A stretch of 64,000 bases of DNA from Treponema sp. (GTDB lineage: Bacteria; Spirochaetota; Spirochaetia; Treponematales; Treponemataceae). Position numbers and translations under genes: made by a program. Under the pieces are notes generated by a model. That model was given only the letters and a program-made list of their open reading frames with translations, did not search any database and was not told the DNA's origin. The stretch is from assembly GCA_016281495.1 (NCBI GenBank), contig JAEEIU010000055.1, forward strand, positions 17,957 to 81,956. The letters are read 5' to 3'. Positions 16,607-25,080 of the stretch are shown in pieces; within the stretch, counting starts at the first letter, position 1, and every line of letters begins with the position of its first letter.

Positions 16607-17964
16607 AATTCACACTCCTTATTATTGACGATGAAAAGAACATACGAGAAGGACTGGCCGCAAACTTTGAGCTTGAAGACTACAATGTAAAGACCGCCGC
16701 AACGGGAGAAGAAGGCCTTGCGCTTATTGAAAAGGGAGACATAGACCTCGTCATTACAGACCTTAGGATGCCGGGCATAAGCGGAGAACAGGTCCTTGCA
16801 AAGGTAAGTTCAGAAACACCGGGTATTCCCGTCATCATTCTTACAGGACACGGAAGCATAGACAGTGCGGTTGACGCAATGAGGCACGGAGCTTACGACT
16901 TTTTGACAAAGCCACTTAACCTTGACCAGCTTTCCTTAATCGTCAAGCGCGCTCTTGAAGGCAGGGAGATGAGCCTCCAGCATCAGCAGCTGAAAAAGGA
17001 GCTTGAAAGCAGCAATGCCCTTAGGGGAATGATAGGAACATCCCCCGCAATGCAGAAAGTGCAGGAACTCATAAAGAAAGTAGCCAACACGCGGGCCAAT
17101 GTCCTGATTACCGGGGAAAGCGGAGTTGGAAAGGAACTTGTTGCAAACGCCATCCACAATCTTTCTTCACGCAAGGACAAGAGCTTTATAAAAGTCCACT
17201 GTGCCGCATTGAGCGAGACGCTTTTGGAAAGTGAACTGTTCGGTCATGAAAAGGGAGCATTTACAGGTGCAGACAAAATGCAAAAGGGACGCTTTGAGCT
17301 TGCCCACGGTGGAACAATTTTTCTTGATGAAATCGGAGAGATAAACCAAAACGTTCAAATTAAAATCTTACGTGTCCTTCAGGAAAAGAAATTTGAGCGT
17401 GTGGGTGGAGAGCAGACAATCGAAGTTGACGTAAGGATAGTTGCCGCCACAAACCGCAATCTTGAGGAAGAAGTAAAGGCAGGCCGGTTCAGGGAAGACC
17501 TTTATTACAGACTGAACGTAATCCACATTCAGGTTCCGCCGCTTAGGGAAAGGAAAGAGGACATTCCGCTGCTTGTATCATCATTCCTGCAGGAGTTCAA
17601 TCAGGAAAACAGCAAGAGCATAAAATCCGTAGACAAACGGGCAAAGACGGCCCTATTCAATTACAGCTGGCCTGGAAACATCCGCGAATTGCGTAACTGT
17701 ATGGAAGCCGCAGTTGTTATGTGTAATGGAGAAGAGATTACCCAGGAGGATTTACCGCCAACGATAAGCTCCAGCAGTTCAGGTGAAAACATTGCCATAC
17801 CGCAGGGACTTACACTTGACGAGGCAGAAAAGATCATCATCCAGGAAACGCTTCTTGCAAATTCCAACAACAAAACGCGTACCGCAGAAATACTTGGAAT
17901 TGGAAGAAAGACTTTGCAGAGAAAGCTGGCCGAATGGGGAATAGAAGGAGAAGAGGCACCATAA
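16603..17964 (+). CDS. Sigma-54-dependent response regulator (NtrC/AtoC-like)
   Basis: A 453-residue activator with three domains. The receiver (1-120) has the acidic pocket DDEK and the phosphoacceptor in [11 protein letters not shown] (Asp about 53), with ILTGHGS and the lysine in FLTKPL. The AAA+ domain (about 145-380) has Walker A GESGVGKE, the sigma-54 contact loop GAFTGA, Walker [12 protein letters not shown] and an arginine-finger region [13 protein letters not shown] Fis-type helix-turn-helix ends the protein ([20 protein letters not shown]). All signature residues are present, so it should drive sigma-54 promoters when phosphorylated by the upstream kinase. A strong sigma-54 promoter with palindromic upstream sites lies at 61.2-61.4 kb in this window. 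Confidence 0.95.
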   Translation: MKFTLLIIDDEKNIREGLAANFELEDYNVKTAATGEEGLALIEKGDIDLVITDLRMPGISGEQVLAKVSSETPGIPVIILTGHGSIDSAVDAMRHGAYDFLTKPLNLDQLSLIVKRALEGREMSLQHQQLKKELESSNALRGMIGTSPAMQKVQELIKKVANTRANVLITGESGVGKELVANAIHNLSSRKDKSFIKVHCAALSETLLESELFGHEKGAFTGADKMQKGRFELAHGGTIFLDEIGEINQNVQIKILRVLQEKKFERVGGEQTIEVDVRIVAATNRNLEEEVKAGRFREDLYYRLNVIHIQVPPLRERKEDIPLLVSSFLQEFNQENSKSIKSVDKRAKTALFNYSWPGNIRELRNCMEAAVVMCNGEEITQEDLPPTISSSSSGENIAIPQGLTLDEAEKIIIQETLLANSNNKTRTAEILGIGRKTLQRKLAEWGIEGEEAP

Positions 17965-18518
17965 TGGAAACAATGTATGACCGGCTTGGAGACCTGCTAA
18001 ATGAAACTCTTGAAGCCGGAGAAATAAAATTTGTAAAAGTTGAGGTTGAGCAGAAGAAATCCGAGAAACCGCAAAATGAATCTGCCACAGCCGAAAACAA
18101 CAGGAACATAGGGGAAACGGAAAACCAAGAGGAAAAGCAAAAAGAAAGCAACACTCAGTCTGAGCCAAACGAGAATGCAAGGGCAAGGAAAAATGCACGT
18201 CCTGAATACCACAGGCCTGAAAACACAGGCACAATATATCATGCAGACGACCTTGGAGACAGCACTCATACACAGGCATACAAGCCTCGTTCATTCATCT
18301 ACAAGAAAATCACCCCCGAGCTGGAAAAGGCATACAAGCTGCTGGACGTACCGTTCAACTCTACCCTGGAAGACTTGAAGAAGGCATACAAGGACAAGCT
18401 CAAATACTATCATCCCGACCGTCATGCAGACAACGAGACGCTGCAGAAAGTCGCAACAGACAAGACCCGTCAGGTAGTTGAGGCATATAACCTAATCGTA
18501 AAATTTCTTGAGGAATAA
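17964..18518 (+). CDS. DnaJ (J-domain) co-chaperone-like protein
   Basis: A 184-residue protein whose J-domain is at the C-terminus (about residues 120-184): KAYKLLDVPFNSTLEDLKKA, then the HPD tripeptide in YYHPDRHAD. The N-terminal 100 residues are charged, Glu/Asn/Lys-rich and low in complexity. There is no zinc finger or C-terminal substrate domain as in full DnaJ, so it may recruit DnaK to a specific client. The ATG at 17964 overlaps the preceding stop (TAATG) and follows GGAGAAGAGG; the upstream in-frame ATG at 17934 lies inside the regulator gene. It closes the murG-to-dnaJ run and is followed by a terminator. Confidence 0.88.
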   Translation: METMYDRLGDLLNETLEAGEIKFVKVEVEQKKSEKPQNESATAENNRNIGETENQEEKQKESNTQSEPNENARARKNARPEYHRPENTGTIYHADDLGDSTHTQAYKPRSFIYKKITPELEKAYKLLDVPFNSTLEDLKKAYKDKLKYYHPDRHADNETLQKVATDKTRQVVEAYNLIVKFLEE

Positions 18519-18520
18519 AA

Positions 18521-18558
18521 AAAACCGGCCAACTGAATGAATCGGTCAACCGGTTTTT
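18521..18558. terminator. Bidirectional terminator between the J-domain gene and glgC
   Basis: AAAACCGG (18523-18530 region) pairs with CCGGTTTT; an inner ACTG/CGGT stem closes a 7-nt loop across a 3x3 internal loop. The stem is flanked by an A-run on the left and a T-run on the right, so it can end transcripts from both convergent genes. Confidence 0.75.
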
Positions 18559-18610
18559 GTAAGACTTTTTTTCTAAAAGACTTTTTAACGGACTTTTTGT
18601 CTTTAGAAAA

Positions 18611-19906
18611 TTAAATCACTGTTCCCGCAGGAATTACAGCAAATTTCTTTATTACGATGATTCCGTCTGAGCTGAAGAAAAGTCCATGATCTCCGTCCTC
18701 GTAGGTGCGTCCGTTTACGTTGATGCAGCAGTTGTCACCAATGTGGGCGTTCTTGTCGATGATGGCCTTGTTGATTTTGCATCCTTTTCCGATACCGATG
18801 TTCGGTACACCCTTCTTTTCGTTTTCCTTTTTCTGTTCGGCATTCTCATAGAAGTCGGCACCCATCATGATTACGCCGTTGAGGTCGCAGTTTTCGTTGA
18901 TGATGGAACGTACACCGATTACGGAATGTTCGATTCTTGAATTGGAAATTACGCATCCTTCGCTTGCAAGTGACTGCTGGAGTGTGGCATTGTTGATTTT
19001 GCTTGGAGGAAGGTTGCGCATGTGAGTGTAAATAGGCTTGTCTTCATCATAGAAATTGAACTGTGGAATCGGATTGGTAAGGTCGAGTGTTGCCTTGTAG
19101 AATGAACTGATCGTACCGATGTCTTCCCAGTAGCCGTTGAAGATAAAGCTGTTGACCTTCTTTGTCTTGATTGCCTCAGGAATGATTTCCTTTCCGAAGT
19201 CATTCTTGTCATTGTTGAGCATCTCTTCCATTGTCTCTGCATTAAAGATGTAGATACCCATGGATGCAAGATATTCAAGCTGAGGTGGAAGTTCCTTGTT
19301 CCTTGATTTCTCTGGAATCTTCCAGTCGTCGATGTTCAGTTCTTTTGCCGGTTTTTCCATAAAGGCGGTAATCTTGTTTGAGTCATCAACCTTCATGATT
19401 CCAAAGCCGGAAGCGTCCTTTCTGTCTACTGCCTTTGCGGCAATTGTGATGTCAGCACCGGAAGCGATGTGCTCGTCCATGAATTTCTTAAGATCCATGC
19501 GGTAAAGCTGGTCACCGGAAAGGATGATGTAATGTGTCGGATTCTGTACCCTAAAGTGAGAGATGTTTTTGCGTACGGCATCCGCAGTTCCCTCATACCA
19601 GCCGGAATGCTCAAGGGTCTGTTCAGCGGCAAGAATCTCTACGAAACCGCGGCTGAAACGGTCAAAGTTGTATGAATTGATGATGTGCAGGTGAAGTGAC
19701 GCAGAGTTAAACTGTGTCAAAAGATAGATTTTACGGTATCCGCTGTTTATACAGTTGGAAATCGGTATGTCTACAATGCGGTATTTTCCGCCAAACGGAA
19801 CGGCCGGTTTTGAACGCTCCTTTGTAAGCGGATAAAGCCTTGTACCCTTACCTCCTCCAAGAATTATAGCAAGTACTCTAGGTTCTTCTTTATTTTGATT
19901 TGCCAT
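18611..19906 (-). CDS. glgC: Glucose-1-phosphate adenylyltransferase (ADP-glucose synthase)
   Basis: GlgC makes ADP-glucose from ATP and glucose-1-phosphate for glycogen synthesis. The 431-residue product has the N-terminal nucleotidyltransferase motif LAIILGGGKGTRLYPLTKER, the site KPAVPFGGKYRIVDIPISNC, the glucose-binding region around GTADAVRKN, and the left-handed beta-helix C-terminal domain (HSVIGVRSIINENC, IDKNAHIGDNCCIN). The ATG at 19906 is chosen because GGAGG lies about 10 bases before it; a TTG at 19924 overlaps that ribosome binding site. It stands alone, convergent with the J-domain gene, with its own promoter. Other glycogen genes are not in the window. Confidence 0.95.
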   Translation of the reverse strand: MANQNKEEPRVLAIILGGGKGTRLYPLTKERSKPAVPFGGKYRIVDIPISNCINSGYRKIYLLTQFNSASLHLHIINSYNFDRFSRGFVEILAAEQTLEHSGWYEGTADAVRKNISHFRVQNPTHYIILSGDQLYRMDLKKFMDEHIASGADITIAAKAVDRKDASGFGIMKVDDSNKITAFMEKPAKELNIDDWKIPEKSRNKELPPQLEYLASMGIYIFNAETMEEMLNNDKNDFGKEIIPEAIKTKKVNSFIFNGYWEDIGTISSFYKATLDLTNPIPQFNFYDEDKPIYTHMRNLPPSKINNATLQQSLASEGCVISNSRIEHSVIGVRSIINENCDLNGVIMMGADFYENAEQKKENEKKGVPNIGIGKGCKINKAIIDKNAHIGDNCCINVNGRTYEDGDHGLFFSSDGIIVIKKFAVIPAGTVI

Positions 19907-19935
19907 GTTATTAGAAACCTCCAATATAATGTAAT

Positions 19936-19964
19936 ATTATAAATCCGTTTCTTAGAATTTGCAA
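19936..19964 (-). promoter_or_regulatory. Sigma-70 promoter of glgC
   Basis: Minus strand TTGCAA (19959-19964), 17-bp spacer, perfect TATAAT (19936-19941). The predicted start is about 7 nt later, leaving a short leader of roughly 20 nt that contains GGAGG. Confidence 0.65.
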
Positions 19965-20097
19965 GGAAAAAATAACGGTCAAAAAGCTGTTTTTTTGTGG
20001 CAAAAATCCATGTTTTTTGATAGAAAAGCTTATTCAGTTTAGTAAAAGCATATTAAATTGGCATTCATGATAAACACCCTTTCCACCTACTTTATTC

Positions 20098-20703
20098 TCA
20101 AAATTCTGAATCATCCAGGGAATATCTTGGATCGATAAATTCATTCCACTCTTTAAGCGTCATGGGCCTTGAATAGTTGGGATCAACCTTATAAAAATAT
20201 AGGATCGTTTCATCAAGATTTAAGGTCATGTCCGCCATGGCAATACATGCACGCCAGTCATCTTCCAGCTTGAGAAAAACACAAGTTCCAGGCTCAATAA
20301 AGAATTCAGCTCCATATACTTCCAGATATCTGGAGAGGCGATCTTTTATAGTCAATCCTTTTTTCGTTTTAAAATCAACATCTTTTGTCTTTTTGAATAT
20401 TACCTTATTTTCTCTTGTTGCTATAACAAAAGTTACATCTCCTTCTTCTACTTTTGTACCAATTTCAAGACTCGCCTCGTTTATATTACAACCCAAATCC
20501 CACTCATACAATGTATCATCATAATAAGGTTCAGCAAGCTTATCAAAATCTAAAACATCATTTGTCTTATCTTCAGGAATTGACATGGCCACATATTCTT
20601 TGCCGTCGATGATTACTGTCTTAGGCTTATTGTTCGAGCAGCTTAGCATTATAAACAGTAATGGAAAAAGTAATTTTAATCCAATTTTCTTCATGATTTT
20701 CAT
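20098..20703 (-). CDS. Lipoprotein of unknown function
   Basis: A 201-residue product with a lipoprotein signal (KKIGLKLLFPLLFIMLSCSN; lipobox LSC, Cys about residue 22). After the lipid-attached Cys comes an Asn/Lys linker and an acidic globular part with many Asp/Tyr (DKTNDVLDFDKLAEPYYDD). No family was recognised. Start codons at residue 1 or 4 are both possible. It has its own near-perfect promoter and is part of an AT-rich block of minus-strand genes for exported proteins. It is followed by glgC's upstream region without a clear terminator. Confidence 0.75.
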   Translation of the reverse strand: MKIMKKIGLKLLFPLLFIMLSCSNNKPKTVIIDGKEYVAMSIPEDKTNDVLDFDKLAEPYYDDTLYEWDLGCNINEASLEIGTKVEEGDVTFVIATRENKVIFKKTKDVDFKTKKGLTIKDRLSRYLEVYGAEFFIEPGTCVFLKLEDDWRACIAMADMTLNLDETILYFYKVDPNYSRPMTLKEWNEFIDPRYSLDDSEF

Positions 20704-20745
20704 TTTATCCCAATATTTTATTATCTTTTAATCAATACAACTAAA

Positions 20746-20774
20746 ATTCTATTCTTAAATAAACTTGCTGTCAA
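20746..20774 (-). promoter_or_regulatory. Consensus promoter of the lipoprotein gene at 20098
   Basis: Minus strand TTGACA (20769-20774), 17 bp, TAGAAT (20746-20751). The spacer and -10 share the pattern TTAAGAATA with the promoter at 21958. Confidence 0.65.
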
Positions 20775-20816
20775 GGCTTAAAATCTATCAAATACCTCAA
20801 GGAAAAACTTTTGTCC

Positions 20817-21302
20817 TTACAACAAAATCCCGTCATTTTCCAGTGGTTTCTTAGGGGTCTTTATCGTTTCAATCTTAAAAAGATAACAGGACAGGCATTT
20901 TGAATATTTCTTTATAAAGCATGGTATGATTTCCAGCAGCAATAGACAATATGGAATCATCTCAATATAAAAAGGCACTTTTACGGCTTTAATAACAATT
21001 GTGCCTACCAGAATTGTGTTGAAAATAATGTTGTGACAGACAATGCCTATCTTTGGATTTTTCATGTCACAGGTAATTTCATTTCTGCTAAAAAAATAAA
21101 AAATTGACTTAAAGAAAACATTTTGAAGCACAAGATATAAGAAAAAGAATATTGCCATGATTATAAAAGAAACTTTGACAGTGTTTGCATCTTGAATTTT
21201 ATCTACAACAGCTAGATCTACTATGAAAAACACGACAACCATTATCACAAGGTTTACGACAAAATTGAAAAATTCCAACAAAAACTGTTTAATTCCTTTC
21301 AT
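20817..21302 (-). CDS. Small integral membrane protein of unknown function
   Basis: A 161-residue product with four hydrophobic segments (about residues 10-30, 42-62, 88-108, 112-130) and a basic, Cys-containing tail (KKYSKCLSCYLFKIETIKTP). The arrangement recalls RDD-type or other small four-helix membrane proteins, but the RDD residues are not seen. The ATG at 21302 has GGAGC about 10 nt upstream; a TTG at 21311 is an alternative. It lies 33 nt downstream of the lipoprotein gene at 21336 on the same strand, so it is probably co-transcribed with it. Confidence 0.7.
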   Translation of the reverse strand: MKGIKQFLLEFFNFVVNLVIMVVVFFIVDLAVVDKIQDANTVKVSFIIMAIFFFLYLVLQNVFFKSIFYFFSRNEITCDMKNPKIGIVCHNIIFNTILVGTIVIKAVKVPFYIEMIPYCLLLLEIIPCFIKKYSKCLSCYLFKIETIKTPKKPLENDGILL

Positions 21303-21335
21303 TTTTGACAAGCTCCATTTATATATTAATTATGC

Positions 21336-21878
21336 TTAGAAAAACACATTAATCTCTTTATCGCCATTGGTTAATCTATAGTATTCAAGGTTGTAATTAA
21401 CTTTATAGAAAACCCTTATATCCGTTTTTTTATCATTGGAATAGACAAATACCAGAGTATAAATATTTGGATCACCTTCATCATAATCTATAAGATAATG
21501 TGGAGTGTATTTAATTCCATCAATTTTATATGTTATAAAAGATGTACCGATCAGATCCCAGCTACGATTCAAGATTTCTTGAAAATAAATTTTTTCTATC
21601 TCGACAGCAAATAGTTTGTGTACGTCGGCTTCTTTATATTCATTTTTTGTTAGAGTTTCTAAAATCGCATCAGAGTATTCGTTTATACAATTTGATTTCT
21701 CAAGCATTTCGGTATACTGTAAATAGTTTTCCCTTTCTCTTGAATTACAAACTGCCTCTGTAATTTTTTCTGATATTTGCCTCATTTTAACATATTCTTG
21801 TCTGCTTGAATTACACGCCAACAAGAATAACGGTATTAAAATGATTAATGGAATTTTATTTTTCATCATACTTTTCAT
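21336..21878 (-). CDS. Lipoprotein of unknown function
   Basis: A 180-residue product with a lipoprotein signal peptide (MMKNKIPLIILIPLFLLACN; lipobox LLAC). The mature part begins with a helical Glu/Arg-rich region and ends in a beta-rich Tyr/Asp segment (YKIDGIKYTPHYLIDYDEGD). No family recognised. GGAGAAATA directly precedes the ATG at 21878. It shares AT-rich composition and promoter type with its neighbours. Confidence 0.75.
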   Translation of the reverse strand: MKSMMKNKIPLIILIPLFLLACNSSRQEYVKMRQISEKITEAVCNSRERENYLQYTEMLEKSNCINEYSDAILETLTKNEYKEADVHKLFAVEIEKIYFQEILNRSWDLIGTSFITYKIDGIKYTPHYLIDYDEGDPNIYTLVFVYSNDKKTDIRVFYKVNYNLEYYRLTNGDKEINVFF

Positions 21879-21957
21879 TATTTCTCCACATTTTTAAGCC
21901 TATACTGTTAAATAACTCAATTCCTCTAGTAATCAATCAGTTTTTAACTTTTCTAAG

Positions 21958-21986
21958 AGTTTATTCTTAATTAGATTTACTGTCAA
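21958..21986 (-). promoter_or_regulatory. Consensus promoter of the lipoprotein gene at 21336
   Basis: Minus strand TTGACA (21981-21986), 17-bp spacer, TAAACT (21958-21963). The region reads AATTAAGAATAAA around the -10, nearly the same as upstream of the gene at 22005. Confidence 0.6.
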
Positions 21987-22004
21987 GCCGTAACATTCTT
22001 CCTT

Positions 22005-22649
22005 TTATGGCATATAGGACATTTCTTCCCATTGCGTTGATAAGAAAACATAATTTCTATAGTTTTTTGATTTTACAATATAACCATTATAATTCAATGC
22101 AACAGATGGACTTCCAACAGGATAATATGCAAAATCAGAATCAATAGAATCTAGTAAATCATCAAGGTTTTCATCAAATTTATTCAATACTCCTTTTTTA
22201 TCAATAACATTATCTTTTGAAATAAGCATATAATTTTTTCCAATAACATCATCAAATAGCTCGATGTAATAATATACATCATCATCGGCAGGATCAATGA
22301 CATAAGTATCTTCATTTTCAATATAATTTCGGCATGGATAAAGATAAATTTCCATTACATCACTATCTTTTTCTTGTTGTATCTTTGCGCATATAGATGA
22401 ATCATTATCAAGCCAAAACATTTTGTCCTTTGGATTAATTCTTATTGTTTTCGTTTCGTTAACAATCAAATTTTCCTGATACACCTTTCCATTTTGCTTT
22501 AACAGTCCTAGCTGCATATTTTCATAAACGGGAACATCCCCAATCAAAACCCATTCTATCTTCACACTCTTTCCAGAGCATGATGAAAATGAAAGGATAA
22601 ATGCAAGAATAAGTGTGGATAAAATCAAATGCTTTATACGCTGGAACAA
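22005..22649 (-). CDS. Lipoprotein of unknown function, TTG start
   Basis: A 214-residue product with a signal peptide and lipobox (LILAFILSFSSCSG). The mature protein is rich in Asp/Asn/Tyr with a run of acidic residues (YVIDPADDDVYYYIELFDD). The start codon is TTG at 22649, supported by AGGAGG seven bases upstream and by the signal peptide starting directly after it. No family recognised. It is one of the AT-rich group of exported proteins. Confidence 0.75.
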   Translation of the reverse strand: MFQRIKHLILSTLILAFILSFSSCSGKSVKIEWVLIGDVPVYENMQLGLLKQNGKVYQENLIVNETKTIRINPKDKMFWLDNDSSICAKIQQEKDSDVMEIYLYPCRNYIENEDTYVIDPADDDVYYYIELFDDVIGKNYMLISKDNVIDKKGVLNKFDENLDDLLDSIDSDFAYYPVGSPSVALNYNGYIVKSKNYRNYVFLSTQWEEMSYMP

Positions 22650-22695
22650 TTTTTTACCTCCTTTGAGAAAACACGATACAGTTCTTTATTCTTAA

Positions 22696-23340
22696 TTAAT
22701 TATCCACAAAATTCTTCCTAGGTCTAAAGGTTGTTAGCAGTTTTGACAGGAATCTGTCTAAGGCAGCAGGTTTTTGATATTCGAATTCCAGCGGCAGTTT
22801 TGATAAAAAATTCTTTTCAAAGTTTTCCTTTATTGGTATTTCAGCTTTTGTCGGTTCTACATCGTTGAAAAGGAATGCTTTTCCTTTTGCCTTGAAATTG
22901 ATCACAGCTTTGCCTTCCACCATTTCAATCTTGTCATTATATGAAACAAAACGAATATAGTTTTTCTTAGTTCCGGGAACATATGGGATATAAAAGCCGA
23001 CTGAACAACCACATTCCTTTAAATATATTGAGCCACAAAGAACCTGACCAAATGGTATATATTCTTCCTCCGCCAAAAGCAATATGCATAATTCTCTACC
23101 AACACGAAGTTCATTATCTTTAGGTTCATATTGTTCTGACACCCAGTCATCAAATCCGAAAACTTGCATATCAGGATTAGCCAAAATAAAATCTTGAACA
23201 ATTGTATTTATCTTTTCTAGAGAATCCTCTTTAATTTCATATTCTACCGCCCAAGGATAATCATACGCGAAAGCTCTGGAGGTGCATAATAGCAGTGCAA
23301 GAATGATAATTTTTCTAATTCTTTGTTTCCCAGGATTCAT
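22696..23340 (-). CDS. Secreted protein of unknown function
   Basis: A 214-residue product with a signal peptide (RKIIILALLLCTSRAFAYDY, cleavage after AFA). The mature part has a helical start (KINTIVQDFILANPDMQVFG) and then beta strands; there is no lipobox or enzyme motif. AGAAGG precedes the ATG. It begins 2 nt after the stop of the membrane-protein gene at 23343, so the two form an operon driven by the promoter at 23857. Confidence 0.72.
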   Translation of the reverse strand: MNPGKQRIRKIIILALLLCTSRAFAYDYPWAVEYEIKEDSLEKINTIVQDFILANPDMQVFGFDDWVSEQYEPKDNELRVGRELCILLLAEEEYIPFGQVLCGSIYLKECGCSVGFYIPYVPGTKKNYIRFVSYNDKIEMVEGKAVINFKAKGKAFLFNDVEPTKAEIPIKENFEKNFLSKLPLEFEYQKPAALDRFLSKLLTTFRPRKNFVDN

Positions 23341-23342
23341 AT

Positions 23343-23801
23343 TTACCTTCTATTTTCAACCTCTCCAGCACGTTTTCTATCTACTATCCCTTTAACCAAC
23401 AATACGACACAATAACCAAAAAACAAGATTAAAGCACTGATATAAACCAACAGTGGAACATTTTTTGCATATGCGACAGTTTCCCAAATTGAACATCCGT
23501 CAGATTGTACGGCAAAAATAAGGCCTGTTAGGAATAAACAAACAATCAGGTAAATGGAAATTTCAAATAGTGGTATTTTTTTCTTAAGAAAAATGATTTG
23601 AATGACTAAAACAGCAAGAAAAACTATTTTCCCAAATTCAATCACGACATTGTCATTTGCCATTGAGTCCTGATATTCAGTACAATATTGTATAGAATCC
23701 CCCGTACTCCCCCGAACAACTAATCCTTTTGGCCTTGAAAAACAAATCGAAGAGATTATTAACAATACTGACAATCCTAGCAGAATAATTCTTTTAACCA
23801 T
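23343..23801 (-). CDS. Small membrane protein of unknown function
   Basis: A 152-residue product with an N-terminal hydrophobic segment (RIILLGLSVLLIISSICF), a periplasmic loop with two Cys, and three further hydrophobic segments (about 57-70, 78-96, 115-135). The tail is basic. No family recognised. It is the first gene of the minus-strand AT-rich block and is co-transcribed with the secreted protein gene at 22696. Confidence 0.7.
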   Translation of the reverse strand: MVKRIILLGLSVLLIISSICFSRPKGLVVRGSTGDSIQYCTEYQDSMANDNVVIEFGKIVFLAVLVIQIIFLKKKIPLFEISIYLIVCLFLTGLIFAVQSDGCSIWETVAYAKNVPLLVYISALILFFGYCVVLLVKGIVDRKRAGEVENRR

Positions 23802-23856
23802 AATAGACCACTTTTTTCTTATACCCTATTTACGCAAGTCATGATTTTCATTTAAA

Positions 23857-23885
23857 AGTCTATTCCTATCTTTTATATATGTCAA
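23857..23885 (-). promoter_or_regulatory. Consensus promoter of the 23343-22696 gene pair
   Basis: Minus strand TTGACA (23880-23885), 17 bp, TAGACT (23857-23862), the same architecture as the promoters at 20746 and 21958. It lies back to back with the rubrerythrin promoter at 23938. Confidence 0.65.
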
Positions 23886-23937
23886 CCCTCTCAGACCATT
23901 TTCCATTTTCTATGATAAAAAGAGGTGTGAAATCCCC

Positions 23938-23966
23938 TTGAAAACACTTCCTGATTGTAATATAAT
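23938..23966 (+). promoter_or_regulatory. Sigma-70 promoter of rubrerythrin
   Basis: TTGAAA (23938-23943), 17-bp spacer, perfect TATAAT (23961-23966), about 48 nt before the ATG. TGTAATATAATGTAA around the -10 is a weak direct repeat that could hold an oxidative-stress operator, but no Fur/PerR box can be asserted. Confidence 0.65.
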
Positions 23967-24014
23967 GTAAGAATCTTAAGCTTTTTTGAGCCGTTTTTAA
24001 GGAGCATCATCAAT

Positions 24015-24575
24015 ATGAGTAAGTATTCTGGAACACAGACCGAAAAGAACCTGCTGGCCGCTTTTGCCGGAGAATCACAGGCACGCAACAAATACACCTA
24101 TTTTTCTGAAGTTGCAAAACGCGAAGGAAACGACGTAATCGCCAAGATTTTTGAAAAAACAGCCGGAAACGAGGAACAGCATGCCAAAATGTGGCTCAAG
24201 GAACTTGAAGGCATAGGTGATTCCAATACAAACCTCAAGAATGCCGCAGACGGTGAAAACTTTGAATGGACCGACATGTATGTAGGTTTTGCCGAGACAG
24301 CCGAAAAGGAAGGATTTGCAGACCTTGCAAGGAAATTCCGTGCCATAGCCGACATCGAAAAGCGCCACGAAGAGCGTTACCGTGCCCTCCTCAAGGACGA
24401 AGATACCTCCGAAAAGCTCAAGAACAGCACTGTAAAGATCTGGGAATGCCTTAAGTGCGGCCATATCGTTACAGGAACTTCTGCACCTGAATATTGCCCC
24501 ACTTGCGGTGAATACAACCAGTACTTTGAAGTACGTGAAGACAACTACGACCTGATTATGACATGGGGACGCTAA
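24015..24575 (+). CDS. rbr: Rubrerythrin (peroxide-reducing non-haem iron protein)
   Basis: Rubrerythrin reduces hydrogen peroxide to water in anaerobes using a di-iron site and a rubredoxin centre. The 186-residue product has the ferritin-like part with [14 protein letters not shown], the ligand motifs EEQHAKMW and EKRHEERY, and a C-terminal rubredoxin domain with two CxxC pairs (CLKCGHIV and CPTCGEY). All eight iron ligands are visible. Length and domain order are standard. GGAG lies 12 nt before the ATG. It has its own promoter, back to back with that of the minus-strand block. Confidence 0.96.
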   Translation: MSKYSGTQTEKNLLAAFAGESQARNKYTYFSEVAKREGNDVIAKIFEKTAGNEEQHAKMWLKELEGIGDSNTNLKNAADGENFEWTDMYVGFAETAEKEGFADLARKFRAIADIEKRHEERYRALLKDEDTSEKLKNSTVKIWECLKCGHIVTGTSAPEYCPTCGEYNQYFEVREDNYDLIMTWGR

Positions 24576-24582
24576 GTTCCTT

Positions 24583-24612
24583 TTGCAAAATTATTGTCGT
24601 TTATAGTAAAAT
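24583..24612 (+). promoter_or_regulatory. Promoter of the small secreted protein gene and rlmJ
   Basis: TTGCAA (24583-24588), 18-bp spacer, TAAAAT (24607-24612). The transcript would begin near 24619 and carry an 85-nt leader before the ATG at 24703. Confidence 0.45.
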
Positions 24613-24614
24613 TA

Positions 24615-24697
24615 ATCGGGTGCGTTGCCGATATTCTAAATATGGGTGGGTTGGAACCCGTACAAAATACCTCAAGCAGGTAATTTAAGGCGGAAAA
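24615..24697 (+). promoter_or_regulatory. Structured mRNA leader with several short hairpins
   Basis: Three successive inverted repeats fit in the leader: ATCGG/CCGAT around an 8-nt loop, GGGT-TGGA-ACCC, and ACCT-caagc-AGGT just before AAGGCGG. Each is short, so this may be a thermosensitive or ligand-sensing leader or chance. No known riboswitch class was recognised. Confidence 0.3.
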
Positions 24698-24702
24698 AAT
24701 TA

Positions 24703-25080
24703 ATGAAAAAAATTATTACACTAATCGTAGCTTCTTTGCTGTTTGCAATTCCTTCATTTTCACAGGATGATGAGGACTATTTCCTTGAAGTAGATGAATA
24801 TCTTGGTCAGGCCGTAGAAACCGTAGAAGCGGTACTCGGTGAGCCCAACGAGGACGACGTAAGCACAATCTATCAGGACTTTAAAAATGATTCAGTAATT
24901 GACCCCGACTACAGCATGTACTTCCCAAAAGACGAGCTGGCAGAAGGTGTAAAAGTCCGCGTTCTTGTCTGGGATGACACTGACATCTGTTCAATCGTTT
25001 GGGCAAAGCAGGACAAGGACCAGTACGGTGACTGGATAGTGTTCACTTCTCTTGCACACGACGACAAGATACATTTCTAA
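24703..25080 (+). CDS. Small secreted acidic protein of unknown function
   Basis: A 125-residue product with a signal peptide (MKKIITLIVASLLFAIPSFS, cleavage before QDDED). The mature 105 residues are acidic and Trp/Tyr-containing (VLVWDDTDICSIVWAKQDKD), without known motifs. The ATG at 24703 is chosen because the signal peptide starts there and AAGGCGG precedes it; an upstream in-frame start at 24646 would add residues lacking signal character. The stop overlaps the rlmJ ATG (TAATG). Confidence 0.78.
   Translation: MKKIITLIVASLLFAIPSFSQDDEDYFLEVDEYLGQAVETVEAVLGEPNEDDVSTIYQDFKNDSVIDPDYSMYFPKDELAEGVKVRVLVWDDTDICSIVWAKQDKDQYGDWIVFTSLAHDDKIHF

Noticed and set aside
23938-23966. Fur or PerR box at the rubrerythrin promoter.
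   Set aside because: TGTAATATAATGTAA is only a weak repeat and the match to known boxes cannot be defended.
24576-24702. A tRNA or small RNA gene between rbr and the secreted protein gene.
   Set aside because: No cloverleaf or CCA-type end is seen; only short hairpins that fit an mRNA leader.
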